DNA of 64,000 nt from Latrodectus hesperus (GCA_037975125.1 CM075850.1:72831890-72895889); one strand, 5' to 3'; shown: positions 40,169 through 57,441, numbered from the stretch's first letter. The notes: a model not told the origin generated them from the sequence alone. Numbers and translations: made by a program.

Positions 40169-40823
40169 TTATACCTCCTGGTTGACAGCAACATCAAGCC
40201 AGGTCCATGAGCCGAACGGCTTCAAACAATGCAGCATAGCCTCAAGGCTTAAGAATATCTGACATTTATTTAAACCAATGCAGGCCAAAATGTGGGTAGG
40301 AGCAGCTTGTTGTGTACGGTACTTGCATTTTGGACTCAAGGAATACACCTTGTGGCCCGTCACATGACGCTGTACACGAGGGTGTCCAAGAGTTGTCTGA
40401 TCGCTCCTGTATCCAATCTCAACCAGAACAGCACCAGGGCGATTTTCCGCATACTATTCATGCACGGTGGCTCTCCTCCAAGAAGAACAGACATCTTGCC
40501 TGACCTGGATAGCGATCTCTGAAAACGTAAGGCAGCCACCATGAGCAGTATCCTTACGGCTGTCCTCTCTGGCCAGACCATCAGCAGTTTCATTACCGTA
40601 CACATCCACTGAACATCGAAAGGTGATCTTAACATTAGCAATCAAGTGATTCAAAAGCAGGACGATGTTCCAAGTCGTTCGGTCCCCATGCCTCCACCAT
40701 TCAAATAAATGCTGAATAGAGCTACGACTATCAATCAAAATCCAAATATCAGTGCAAATACTCTCAGTTATGAAAATTTTCAAAGCCTCCTAAATAGCTA
40801 TTAATCCTACATGGAACACCGAG
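40169..40823 (-). pseudogene. LINE RNase H and C-terminal region remnant
   Basis: Minus-strand remains of an RNase H-bearing non-LTR retrotransposon. From 40823 downward it reads SVFHVGLIAI*EAL, then DIWILIDSRSSIQHL (RNase H Asp retained), then VDVYGNETADGLARE (final Asp retained) and HGGCLTFSEIAIQV. After frame changes it reads PTHILACIGLNKCQIF near 40290, the Cys/His-containing C-terminal stretch typical of these arthropod ORFs. The Glu usually found in the xAELxAI motif is Gly here (VGLIAI). One in-frame stop and at least two frame changes occur, and about six residues normally before SHVDVYGN are missing. All point to a dead fragment. From memory such sequences are abundant in orb-weaver spider genomes. 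Six overlapping ORFs here are pieces or shadows of it. Confidence 0.85.
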
Positions 40824-43911
<3,088 letters not shown>

Positions 43912-44122
43912 ATGTATGTATATTTGTTTAAATAGCATATTTTTAATAATAATATAGTTTTCTTAACATGAATTAATGTTTTTTCAAAATTAACTATTTT
44001 ATTCTAATTGAGATTATTTTTAGTGTAAAAAGAAAGGCATAGTGCACATATTACATATTAATAATTAAGATTTTTAATGCTAAATATAATATTGTAATGC
44101 GTTATGTCAGAATATAAATTTT

Positions 44123-45363
<1,241 letters not shown>

Positions 45364-45396
45364 TTCCGATTCAACGAATACTATAGTATTTCAAAG
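45364..45396 (+). CDS. Candidate 33-nt internal microexon
   Basis: A textbook splice context encloses 33 nt. Upstream are TAACTAA (branch-like) and TTATTTCTTTTCTTTCAG. Downstream is AAG|GTAAGT, a perfect consensus donor. The length is a multiple of three, so inclusion or skipping would keep the frame. Two frames are open: FRFNEYYSISK in phase 0 and SDSTNTIVFQ in the next; the third has a TAG. The exon is less AT-biased than its flanks. I do not recognise the peptide, and no neighbouring exon is certain, so the host gene is unknown. If real, much of this window is intron of a plus-strand gene. Confidence 0.45.
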
Positions 45397-48224
45397 GTAA
45401 GTTTTAATAGTACACTTTTCCAACCAGATTCTTTGCTCAATTATTCTGAAATATAACTTCAAAATTCTCAAGTTCCTTAATTTTTTTCTCTTTCTGAAAA
45501 TTACTTCAGTTTGCTATACTTAAAGATTACATGTGAAAGTCTATTATTCTAAATATTTCAGAAGAATTATTTTTAAAACAAATAAAAGTGCTTTTGGTAA
45601 AATAAATTAAAATGAATATTTTATATAATAAATTTATTTAGACCTTATATCGTAATTAAATTTTAAAAATTATATTTCAAATAAAATTTTAAATAATAGC
45701 ATGCAAACGTAAATTTTATTTTAAAAACTAATATACGGAGATATTAAACATTATACAATTTTGTTAACAAATATCATTTCATTTTTCCTTCTCAGCCTCC
45801 ATTTAATACATTGGTACTTTTTATAAAATCATTTTATGTGTGTTGAGATACATATTGATACTCATAAACATATTCAATATATATTGAGATCCTTCGGGAA
45901 CCCGTTTTTATAAAATAGAATTACTATTATGTATTTATATATTGCTATTATAGTTATATGTTTTCCCTTTAAGTAATTATTATGAGATAAAGTTTATTGA
46001 TTTTGAATTTGTACAAATATATTTACACATAATTCAATCAAAATAGAAATTTTATTTTTATAGATTTTGATATTGAGAAGTTCAGTAACTTAAGATACTT
46101 GACAAACAACAGCAAACTATTAAATTTTTTTTTTAATTTTGGTTGTTATTTAATATTGTTGACATCTTTTATTGATAATGTATTTAAAAATTAATATTAG
46201 TAATGTAATGCATGTTAAATAGTGCTGGAAAACTTAAATATTTTTCTTAAAATTTCACAAATTCTCAGAAATGTTCAAATATTTTTACAAAAATGAAAAT
46301 GTTCAAAATGTGTATAGAAGCCTTCACAAATAAACAAATTAAATTTTAGTATAAAATGCTTCCAAAAACATATCTAATAAGAGATATTTTTATAATAAGA
46401 GAATATTTTTTTAAAATCCAAAAAATTGTTTTAAGTACCAAATGTCTGTTAAAATATGTTTAATATTAACTATCAATTTTTACTAAATCTTCAACAGTAA
46501 AAAACAATTTTACTGCAAAACAATTGATATTTTTTGTATATTCAGTATTTTCAGTGCTTGACACTGAAAACAAAGACCAACACAAAAAATGCGTCCTTAA
46601 AACTATGAAAATTAATAAGTGATACCTCGTTTTCAAAGGACACAAGTTTGATATGAACGGGTATTGCCAAATGCATTTCAAAAGTACTGCAACTATCAAA
46701 AACTGAAAAATATATTTTTGAGACAATCAAATCTTATTATTATATTGTGGCAATACAATATAATATCAATTGGACATTAACGGTTAAGTATCTTGCAATT
46801 CGACACAAATCTCATCTTTAATTTAGAAACCGAAAAGTGGTCGTCCTTCCATGTATCTCAACAAATAGTTTTTTTTCAGTGTATCATCAGGATATATTGG
46901 CAACAATGGACATGTAAAAATATCATTGAACTGAATAATAGCAGTTTAGAAAGGGAGGAGATAACGATACAAAATGATTAGCATATCGCTGTTTTATCTA
47001 ATTGCACCCATTCTAGTGTGGCGTCAAACATGAGGATTTGTTTTTAAATGTTTCAAGAAATAAAAGTTGCAAATCTAAACACGTTTTATACGTTATCTTT
47101 GACATCAGATCATTGCAATCTTCTATAAAATATTGCGAAAGAAGAACTAAAGAAAATACTTCAAATTTACAGTATTTAACGACGTTTTGCTCATTATTTT
47201 AAAAGAAAAATCATCATCATTTGTATGCTTGTCTATCAATACCAATATTGCTATTACTCGAAAAAGATTTCTCTTTCTAAGCCAAGGCTAAAACCTAGAT
47301 ATTGGGAGGCTAGGATCTAGGATTCCCGTTCAAGCATCTTATTACCAATTGGGAAATTAAAAATCAAGCAATAAGTGATTTAAATTTTATTCCAACATAT
47401 GCTTTCGTTTCTTATTGATTTTTATAGTCAGTTTTTCAGCACAGTAAAGTATGATTGTATCGTCACTTCCAGAGCCAGATTTCATTCAGTTAATACACGA
47501 AACATTTTTCATGTCCTGTTTAGTCTCTTTTATGATTTAAAATTTGCATAAACAATCCAGTGCTGTGTAGAAAAGGGATAAAATATGTTTTAAATAATTT
47601 TAAGTTATACCACACTTTTTTAGATTCGTGTTTTCGTACTGCAACAGAGATTTGCAAAGCGTGAAAATGAATTGTATAACTAGAGTAAGTTCCAGAAAAA
47701 GCTTTTATATTCTTATTAATATTTTAATAATTTATTCCAGTTTTTCTTTAAAGAAGTGATTATGCAATTATTTTGAATCATTATTGTTTTTAAACCATTT
47801 TTGAAACTACTGGTTTACATCATAGTTTTCAAACAAAACAATGAAAGCATATAAATTAAAGCTTTTAATAATATTTATCTAAAATAAACATTAATGCGAT
47901 AAAAAAACAAAACTGCGATAAAATGTATGTAAGAAGTAAATCTTTAAAATTATATATTATACTATGTATATTAAATTATATCATTTTGCATGACATGAAT
48001 AAATTATTGTGGTTTAACAAATAAACTTTATACTTAGCCATACTTCATGTATATAAAATCTATTGTAATCAACATATTCTTTAACTGTGGAAGTCTTCTT
48101 ACTTACTAAATAGTTTCAACTTACAGTTTTACATTTTCGAATGGGACAATATTATTTTCTTGCTTTTTCAATCATAATTGGTTCTTACTATAGGAACCTT
48201 CTATCAATGAAAAATTACCTCTCC
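45397..48224. other. AT-rich stretch, possible intron
   Basis: No firm feature. ORFs at 46466-46726 and 46793-46981 have somewhat mixed composition (the latter includes IIRIYWQQW, faintly LINE-like), but too little to call. 47280-47360 is a short GC-richer patch. Confidence 0.45.
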
Positions 48225-48441
48225 AAATCCGTTGGTACAAAATATAGTTGTGGTTTCATTCATTAAAAGTCAACCCATGTGTGTTCGCAGTCGAATCCTA
48301 CACACGTCACGTACCGAGATTGAATTGCTCCGATCAAGAGATGCGATTCACTGCTATTCTGCTGACGGAGAATTATCTTTATCATTTTCTTATGCAACAC
48401 TAAATAAAAACTGTGTCTTAGAAGACAGCAATCAAAAGTAA
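48225..48441 (+). CDS. Unidentified coding-like patch
   Basis: A 69-codon open frame, MVQNIVVVSF... to ...EDSNQK*, with balanced composition in its central part (RSRILHTSRTEIELLRSRDA). An acceptor-like CCCATGTGTGTTCGCAG ends at 48290, so the coding part may begin at 48291. No donor is seen before the stop, so it could be a terminal exon or a fragment of an old element. No family recognised. Confidence 0.2.
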
Positions 48442-48639
48442 TACAGAAAATGAAATCTTTTTATGATGTACAAATTTTAAAAAATAAAAGATTTTTAGAC
48501 TTTGGGCGGCCTTTTTTTTAATTGTTCCTATGTATGTCAATGACAGCAGAAGCAATAATAGATTATTCGAAAATGAAACACATTCAATTAAAGAAATATT
48601 TTTTCCAGTAATAAGTGGACAATTTATAGAATTTAATCC

Positions 48640-48790
48640 ACATTCAGCTCTACAAAGGGTGAAGATGATTCACCCCGAAAGTGAAGGAGAAAGAAAGAAA
48701 GGAATAGTTATTCTCAAACCAGGATGCGAAACCGGGACCAACTGTTCGGTGTTAGAGATGCTAACCACTCCGCCCCCTGTAGGAATTCAG
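48640..48790 (-). mobile_element. tRNA-derived SINE of a second type
   Basis: On the minus strand, GGCGGAGTGGTTAGC (A box region, plus 48760-48774) is followed about 30 nt later by GGTTTCGCATCC (B box with one extra base, plus 48722-48733). This is the spacing of an RNA polymerase III tRNA promoter. A pyrimidine-rich CTTTCTTTCTTTCTCC and GGGGTGAATCATCTTCACCC hairpin-like body follows. It does not share the body of the SINE at 13512. Ends and target-site duplication are not resolved. The plus-strand ORF at 48530-48817 is an antisense artefact. Confidence 0.6.
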
Positions 48791-48849
48791 GCAATGGTTA
48801 AATTTATTATTTTTTAGTTGCACTTATTAACTTAATTTTTGTGCTATCG

Positions 48850-49320
<471 letters not shown>

Positions 49321-49874
49321 AAAATTTGGTACTTTTCCATTTCGCCGGCGCAAATCTCGCCAAGCGAATATTAAGTCGCCAATTGGCAACAGCTCACAGT
49401 ATACACATAAAATTTTTAAATAATGGTGTACATAATTTTTTTTAATTTATTTATTTAATTGTTGTTCTCGTGTTCACGCTATGCGTGGAATGATGGGTGC
49501 CAGAGCCTCAATTTATTTACTAATTATATTAGATTACAATTTATCGGGTGATGCATATTTTAAAATCTTATTATTATTTTTTTACATATTTTTTATGTGA
49601 ATTTGTTACGATTATTATTTTTTAAGATATATTTTTAAAATCCGTTTTTTTCTAAAGAGATTTCATGAAATTATTAAATTTGTATATATAGCAACATAGC
49701 ATAAAATTATGAAATGGAAAAAAAGGAGTCGAAATAAAGTCGTTGACAATAAAAGGCCCTCACATGTTTTGGAAACTTAGCAGTTTACTAGCGGAGATTT
49801 CCCTCTAGCCCCGGTTGTATAATTTTTTGCGATTTTATCGCCTGCGCCGGCGAAACGGAAAAGTACCAAAATTT
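49321..49874. mobile_element. MITE-like DNA transposon with TIRs and 7-bp TSD
   Basis: The left end GGTACTTTTCCATTTCGCC (49328 onward, to 49352) is matched by the reverse complement of the right end (49843-49867). The inverted repeats cover about 25 bp with one mismatch (A/G at position 12) and include the CpG-rich GCCGGCGCA. A direct repeat AAAATTT lies outside both ends (49321-49327 and 49868-49874). The interior is 540 bp counting the TIRs, has no ORF, and contains two GC-richer patches (near 49470-49500 and 49760-49820). It is therefore a non-autonomous element. A 7-bp duplication fits none of the commonest families exactly (hAT gives 8 bp, piggyBac TTAA), and AAATTT is partly self-complementary, so the exact duplication length is open. 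Confidence 0.82.
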
Positions 49875-51716
49875 GTACTCATGCATTGAGTTTAAAAGTA
49901 TTTATTAAATGTAAATGAAACTAATTTATGAGTAAAAAATTAAGTAAAATGTATAATTCCTTCTTAATATTAATGAAATAGGAATATTATGTTTTTAGTG
50001 ATTAACATTTAACTTACAAATACATCTAAGTGTGAAAATTTAAAAACTTTAATAACAGATTAAATTCAGAAGTGATAAATTTTTAAGCATAGAAGTACTA
50101 ATATTAGACATCATAAAGTTTGAAACTAATCAAACTAAATCTGAAAATGAAATGTTACATTAATAGAAATAAATTGAAAGAGATAGAGTAATTCAAATTA
50201 AATTACATGTGAATCTTATTTCTTATTTTATTTATCATATGTGTGTGTGAATTATTCTAATAGAACTACCAGCTTAAAAACTTTTAAAATAAATTTGGGA
50301 TTTAACATTGGCTTGGGATACTCAAATCACAAACAGATATTTGATCATCTCTGATAGACAATGAATTCGTAAATTATATAATAATGCATTAGTGTGATAC
50401 AATAATATAATTTAGAAAATGTGTTCTTGACTATATTACTTCTAATGGAATTGTGAATTTTCTTCACACAGAATTATTACTATCTGCAAAATCAAAAATG
50501 GTAAAAACATAAAATGTGAGTTATCAATAACATGCGAGACTTTTCTAAGAAGGATCATTGTCTTAAATATCTCCTTACATATTTCGTAATTTTTTGGAAA
50601 AACGTATAAATTCTGAAAATATAAATTCTTTTAGGAAATAAATTATGATAACCACTATAATGGTTTATAATATTGATTATTTTGATGAAAATATAGAATC
50701 ACAAAGAAATAATTGATCAGAAATATGGAATTAATCATGCAGACGAAATTTGATGAACAGTGTAATTCAGTCAATCAAGTATGAGAACAGTAAAAGAGGG
50801 ACGCGAACATATCCAAGAGAAAATTATATTTAAAAAATTAATTTACTGAGAGTGAAAGCCAAATAAACACACAAAATAAAATATATTTTGTTATAATTTT
50901 TAATCATTAACTTATTAAATGAAAGCAATTTACTAAATCAAAGCTTACTAAATTAAATAAATTTAATAATATTTGGGTCTGTCTTGACAAGCCAAATTTA
51001 TCAAAGGAATTTATAATACTAGAAATAAATATATAACCTTAATTTTTTTCTATATATATATGTGATCCATATTTTGTCTACCAAAAAGCCATCGCAGAAT
51101 ATCCAGCTTCACAAAAATAGGATATTGAAAAATGGTAATGAGCGCAAAATTCTCTTTGTGTGTGTGTGTTTTTTTTAGTATAGAAAATTTATAATTTAAT
51201 CCTGTTCAAAGCTAATATAATTTTGGCTTCAGGTAACTCAAAATTTAAGAATGCTTGAAACAATTTTTTTGATTTTATTTTCAGAATAACGTTTGTCAGC
51301 GTACTTGTTGATGCTTGACTATCCATCTCCTGCTCACATACCACCACTTAAAAATTTATCCATGTTTCTGAATAAATCTTATGCAATGAATATTTTATAT
51401 GGTGAACTGCAAGTAAAAAAACGTATATAACAAATACATTCAGATCGATTCAATAGTGATAAAAGGATTAGACTGCCAGAAATTGAAACTAGCGTTACAA
51501 ACCTCCTTCTTCTTCCTATAAGAAAAATTTGCTAACATCTGCGAATATGTACGATCTAAATTTAAATTATGATGTAGACGTTTAAGAAGCTGATGCTTGT
51601 TGCGATTGAATGTGGACATGTTAGAAACATAGTTTTAAAATAGTCATAAACCTTATTTATCAGTTACTACATTTATGTCAAAATCTGTCATCTAACTACA
51701 TCAAAACTCCATACTT
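49875..51716. other. AT-rich stretch, no gene seen
   Basis: No supported gene. A TG/T run lies at 51158-51176. Confidence 0.55.
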
Positions 51717-52360
51717 TAAACATTGACAGCTCCATATTCCTCTAGAACATAATTTGATAAGTACCAATCGGTATTTATATACCCCATCCATATACCATCG
51801 CAGACTAGTGAAATTGAAAAATCTTGTTGCTACTATTAGTTCACAAAGTCATTCCTTGATTTGAATTCATAATCATTTCAGAATCTAACATACAAAAACA
51901 TTAAAAATACCATACACATTTTTTGTTTTTTCCTTTTTAATCATTTCACAGAATTTATCACTTAGAAACATTGATAACTCTATACTTCTATTGAGTATCA
52001 TTTGTAAAGCAGCAGTGGCTAACTATATACGTTATACGTTTATCAGTATAATATAATGAAATTAATTATTCTTGTTGTTAGTGCTAATTAAGATACTTTT
52101 TATTCTGAATTTATTAAATCAGTTTCTGCAATACAGAAACACTGATAAATTCATTTTACTAACGAGTATCATTAGCAGAATGGTTGTGAAGTGTTATGCA
52201 GTCTGAACCATTTACCATAGAAAGCTAATGAAATATGTGTTTTATTGCTGCTACTGATTAATAAAATATTTTTGATTTAAATTTATAAAATTTTTAGAAT
52301 CTACCATAAAAATATATCTGTATTCCGTATTCCCAGTGAGTTATTTGTGAAGTTGCCATA
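51717..52360 (+). repeat. Diverged tandem repeat, unit about 170 bp
   Basis: Three units align: 51717-51890, 51966-52135 and 52136-52305, and the start of a fourth follows at 52306. Shared landmarks in order are AAACAYTGAYARMTYCAT, GAGTATCATT, a TACCAT-containing part, TAGTGAAATT / TAATGAAATT / TAATGAAATA, TTGTTGCTACT / TTGTTGTTAGT / TTGCTGCTACT, GATTTRAATTYATAA and TTTWGAATCTAMC. A T-rich insert of about 75 bp separates units 1 and 2. The divergence implies great age. There is no coding potential. Confidence 0.7.
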
Positions 52361-55300
52361 AGAAGTTATATAAATAATAGTGCTCAAATGTTTCCTAAAT
52401 GCATATAAATTATTTAAAAAGTTTTGTGGATGGTTAATAACTTAAATAGTTTTATACGTCACTTTAACTTATACCAACGGAACTTTTTCCTTTCAGTATT
52501 TGTGATCATTCCAACAACAACAACATAATCAGGTTCAACATAATCAGGTGATCTACCTCATAAAGAACATATCTAAATTTTTTGATTTGTCGCTGAATTA
52601 TAACAAACACATTTCATTTTAAAAGTTTAATAATTATATTTTGAAACTTAAAACTAAAATAATAAATAATAAAATTCCGTTTTCTCCTAATACTATTTAT
52701 TTTATTTAAGCATACACATTAAAATATCTTTTGGAAATAATTTTAAAAATAAGAATCAATGATTTTAATTTTCCTTTGTTACGACGAAATAATGAAAACA
52801 TATCAGAAATTAAAAATATTTAAAATTTTCTTCCATTTGATAACTTTAATCAATCCTAAGCACTTACGCAGAGCTTATGTAACCGAGATTTACATTAAAA
52901 AATGTGATTAGGTGGGAATTAATTTCCATTCCTAACAACTCGAACATGAATGATTGTTCCAATTTTTGAGAGAAATATCATGAACCAAAAAGCAGTTAAG
53001 TGCTCGATTTACACGCAAGGTGTTATTATGAAAAGAGACAAACAGCTTTTTTGTGTTTTTAACAGATTACTGGAATTAAATTGTCAGATTTGAGTGATAA
53101 AAAGGTTATCTCATTGTTCGAGTAACTTAAATGATTTCTCCAATGACTTTTCTTATTTTTTACGTCTGTTTTTTCAATAACTGATTAAGAAAATTCTTAT
53201 TAATATGTTAAATCAAGTTAATGAAAAATAGTTATATCGAAGATAAACTGAAATTGTGAAACTTGAGTTTAATAAAAGTTGTTTTGTTTTAATTAAATTT
53301 TTTAATTATTGTCTTAATTTATGATTATTTTAATATATCCTATATTCTCCCTCTTTCTCTGTGTTAACAAAATTTTCTGATTTATATTGTTTTGCTTAAT
53401 ATATTTTTTTAATTAAGAATCTATAACTATTAATTATTTAAATGCTTGAAGAATTAAATTTATTTAGTTATTACAATTGCAGTATCATTTGAGCTGCTAC
53501 ACATTACTCTTTAGAATACTAATTCTTTTTACTATAGTGATGTAATTCACATAATCCTATAGAAAAAATGTTAAAAATTTTCAAGGTAACTTAAAAAATT
53601 AGAATTTTTTAGAATCTTATTAATTTATCTGGAAAATTTTTAATGTCACAAAAATAAATCTTCGGTGTTTGTAAAACCATTTACTAATTTTTACTTTTAA
53701 AGATATTTCATTGGTTTCAGAGTAATTTCACAGTATTTTCTGCAAAGCAGATATAATTTTATAATGGACTCTAAAATTTAAAAAGAATGAAAAATTAATT
53801 TTTATTTATAACTAACCAGAATCTTTTATAATTATATTCCAGTAAAATTATCTAATTTAGATAATTCATTCATTTAGATCATAATAAAATAAAAGTAATG
53901 CAATGTAAGATTAAAAATTGTAAGCATTATCAACATAAAAATCTAAATTTAAAAATTCAGAAATCATTGAAACAGATTTGTTCAGTAAAAATGATCAATG
54001 AAATAATTAATATTTTTACAAATGAAAACTTACCATTAATTATGGGGGAATTATTGCACTAAAAATATTATTCATAAATTCCAATAGAATAAAAATTATT
54101 TATGTTGATTTCTTAATTGGAAAACTATATTTTAATATTTCTTAAATTTCAAATAAAAAATGTGTAATCAAATTCTCTTATAGTAATTTGTTGCTATAAA
54201 TATGCTTCCTTTGCTTTCATGTATCTTTTTATTACTTTAATACTCTTAAAAATACATATCGTTAGAAATCATTTTATATCATATGCAAATAAAACACGCG
54301 ATATACTTTTAAATAAAGAAGTTACAAACATAAACAGATCGATAATGTTCCTACTATTTAGTCATTTATCAAATCACAAAGTTAGCAAAGAAGGGCAGTA
54401 AGGGAAAAATAAAAAATTAACTAATATAAAATGAGAATTTATAGCAATCTATATAAAATGTCTGTAGACCTAACTTAAACGTTTAATGCTTATAATTGGC
54501 TATATTTTAAAAACTGCATACAGTTAGACAGCAGCAAAACGAGTTTAGAAACAACCATTTAAACTTGCTTGACAGAAAAAAATTTTTAATTAAACAGTGT
54601 GATCAAATCAGCTATAGCCAAACATAACAGGAAAGGAGATATCCAATACAATATAAAAACTCAATTAGGTAAACATTTTAAAACTCCAGTGACATTCTTA
54701 TTATATCTTTTATTTACTTGCATTATAAAAACTTTTTTTAAGTGAAATCATAGTTGTGTAACAGAGAACTAGCTTAAACTTTCCACAAAGATATTTGCTA
54801 AGAATGAAATGTAAATCCCAAAGTGTGGAATAAAAATGTGTATTGTATTGGTCTCACATATTTTTTAATTAAAATTAGAAGTTCTTGATAAATATTTTTA
54901 AGAGAAAGCTCAGATATAGTATTAAGCAAAATTTAAATATATATCAAAATGATAATATGAACAGTTTTATGAGATTCTAATTTAATTTACACCTGTGATC
55001 TTTCGGATTAATAAAAAATAAATTATTAAAATATGTTTACGAACTTTTTAGAAACCTATCTTTTTAATATGCGAGAGTAGAAATTAAAAAAATATAAAAG
55101 TAAAACTTCTAATATCGAACCAAAATTAGATATTAGAAATTAGATATTTATAAATAAACGAAACATTTAATGAAAAATTTTATATCTTAATTTTTAATAA
55201 ACTTTATTTCAATACCTTTTTTAAGAATAGTGAATTAAAAACAATTATTAAGAAGCTAATTATATTTGGATATTTGTCTTCACAAACAACTTACTAGAAA

Positions 55301-57324
55301 CTCTAATGGAATTCACTTTATTTCAAGCAGAAGTAAACCCTTTGAAAAGAAAAGCATAGAAATAACTTTATCAGTGCATTTTATCGAACATATTCATTTT
55401 TAAAGATTAAACTGATTAAACACTGAGCAAAAGTTCAATTTTACCACGTGAGTAACTTTTTAAATTTACTTTAAATAATTGTTAATTTATGTTTTATGCA
55501 TTACAATTTAATCTTTAAATCAAATTTCCTTAATTAATTTTGTAATTAAATCCCATTTATAGTTTAAAATTACGTGATGGAAAATATCATTGATTTTACG
55601 TACGTAACTAAAGGAGCAACCGTAATTTTAAAACAATCTAAAAGAATACAGAATTTTTTGAAAGAATATAGAAATTATTTCATGTGCAAAAATATAAATA
55701 AGCGTCAAAACTTATTATAAACGTAGTTTCTCTTCTTTTGATAAGTGAATACAACACACTATCAGTGAAATATTTTTAAAGATTATTTTATCACAAGGGC
55801 GTGATTTTTAAAAAGTCTTGCATTCTCAAGAAAGCAAATGGTTCTCAAATTCGATGAGTGTCACATATTTTTAACTCGTTTAGGATCTTTAATAAATCTT
55901 TTTCAGGATTTAATTGAGTAAGAAAGATTTGATTCTAATTACATTGGACTAACGACGATGTTTTAATCTTAAGTTCGTTTGAATTTTAGGAGATAAAACA
56001 TGAAAGTTCTTTCTGCTAGACTGGAACTTTATTCGATATGTGTTTAAAAACGCTCAATGATTATCAGCTGTTGTGTAATTCATTATGAGGAATCAAAATT
56101 TCAGAAGTAATAATTTTCTTATTAATATTTTTTTTAGTTACAAATATATATAGATCACAAATGTACCTAATACAAAAAGTTTATAGACATATTTAAAACA
56201 CATAGTTTATTGACATAGTTGCTATACACATAATTTAGATTTGATGTCAACATATTTTATAGCTCTAATCAAAAAACATAAAAGAAAATTTTCTTGACTA
56301 TTTATTAAATTATTGGTAGAAATTATCTTTATGATTTTTAAGATATATTTTAATTTTATGTTTTGAATCTATATTATTTTGATAAGTTAGTTTTCCTATT
56401 TTTTAGAATTATATTTTATTTACAAAATACAAGCTTATAGCATAAAAATCTTTTTTGTAAATTACAAAAATAATATAAGTTAAAATATATTATAAGAATT
56501 TTGTTTATATGAAAATGAATATACTTTTCTACCGAAGGTTGTAAGGCATATTGAAAATAACCTTTATTCAGAGATTCATTATTACTGACTGAATTAAGAG
56601 TGAAATAATATAATATTTCCAACTAAATTTATAGAATTTGACACTTTTATTTGCTTTCATTTATAAAATATTAATTATTTAAGTACATTTTTAAATATGA
56701 ACAACATATTTTTGAAACATCTGTTTCTTTATTTACCATACTGAAGCAAATGTATTTAATGAATTGAATAAATCACTATGAATTGGTAAAGAATTATAAG
56801 AATTGCTTACGATATTCGCACTTACTTGTGATAGGGAAACTTGAGAAGCCTTTTTTATAGAAACTTCTTTATCCTAGTGAAGCAACCTTCTTGCGGAAAT
56901 CCCATATTTAGGAATAAGTTGCGCCTAATGAATATATAGCATCTCGAACAAAGGTATGGAATTTCTTGAGCCTAATTCGGTTATTTATACATAAAAGTCT
57001 CATAGCTGCACAGAAATATTCCTATACAAATCATATATTGTGACTGGGAAGCTTCAACAAAATTTAATGATATGTTCTGTTTAGCAGCTAATGTGTCATT
57101 ATAAAATTTAATTTTTATACCATCTAACAGTATTATACACATGTAATAAAACTTTAATAATATTATCGAAACATTTGTAAAAAGTATTTGTCACTTTCGT
57201 TTGTGGACTTATTACATAATTAGTTTACATCAATAATTTATTTTATTTCTCAAATTTAATTATTCTTTACTAAGTTAGATTTCATTCGTTTTATTAGCTA
57301 ATTTAAAACATAGTTGATAAATTT
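52361..57324. other. Long AT-rich stretch, no gene seen
   Basis: About 5 kb of strongly A/T-biased sequence with no supported gene or element. ORFs at 54219-54401 and 56416-56622 look like chance. Confidence 0.6.
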
Positions 57325-57441
57325 ATGAGAAAACATTTAATTAATTATGTTTTCTCATTATTTGTTGTCATTTTATATATATTATCATTTTATAAAAGAT
57401 AAACAGTTGTTTCTGAGAAATTAATTGTTTCTCAGAAACAA
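57325..57441. repeat. Two adjacent perfect hairpins
   Basis: Hairpin 1 is ATGAGAAAACAT (57325-57336) with ATGTTTTCTCAT (57347-57358); its loop TTAATTAATT is itself nearly self-complementary. Hairpin 2 is TTGTTTCTGAGAAA (57407-57420) with TTTCTCAGAAACAA (57428-57441) and a 7-nt loop. The two are 48 bp apart and share a TTTCTC/GAGAAA core. Confidence 0.85.

Noticed and set aside
40292..40522. Plus-strand ORFs over the LINE RNase H region
   Set aside because: They are antisense shadows of the minus-strand LINE remnant.
46793..46981. ORF containing IIRIYWQQW, faintly like a LINE segment
   Set aside because: The similarity covers fewer than ten residues and no adjacent LINE motifs are found.
51285..51330. 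Acceptor-like TTTTTTGATTTTATTTTCAG with downstream sequence
   Set aside because: All frames reach a stop within about 40 nt and no donor is present, so no exon is supported.
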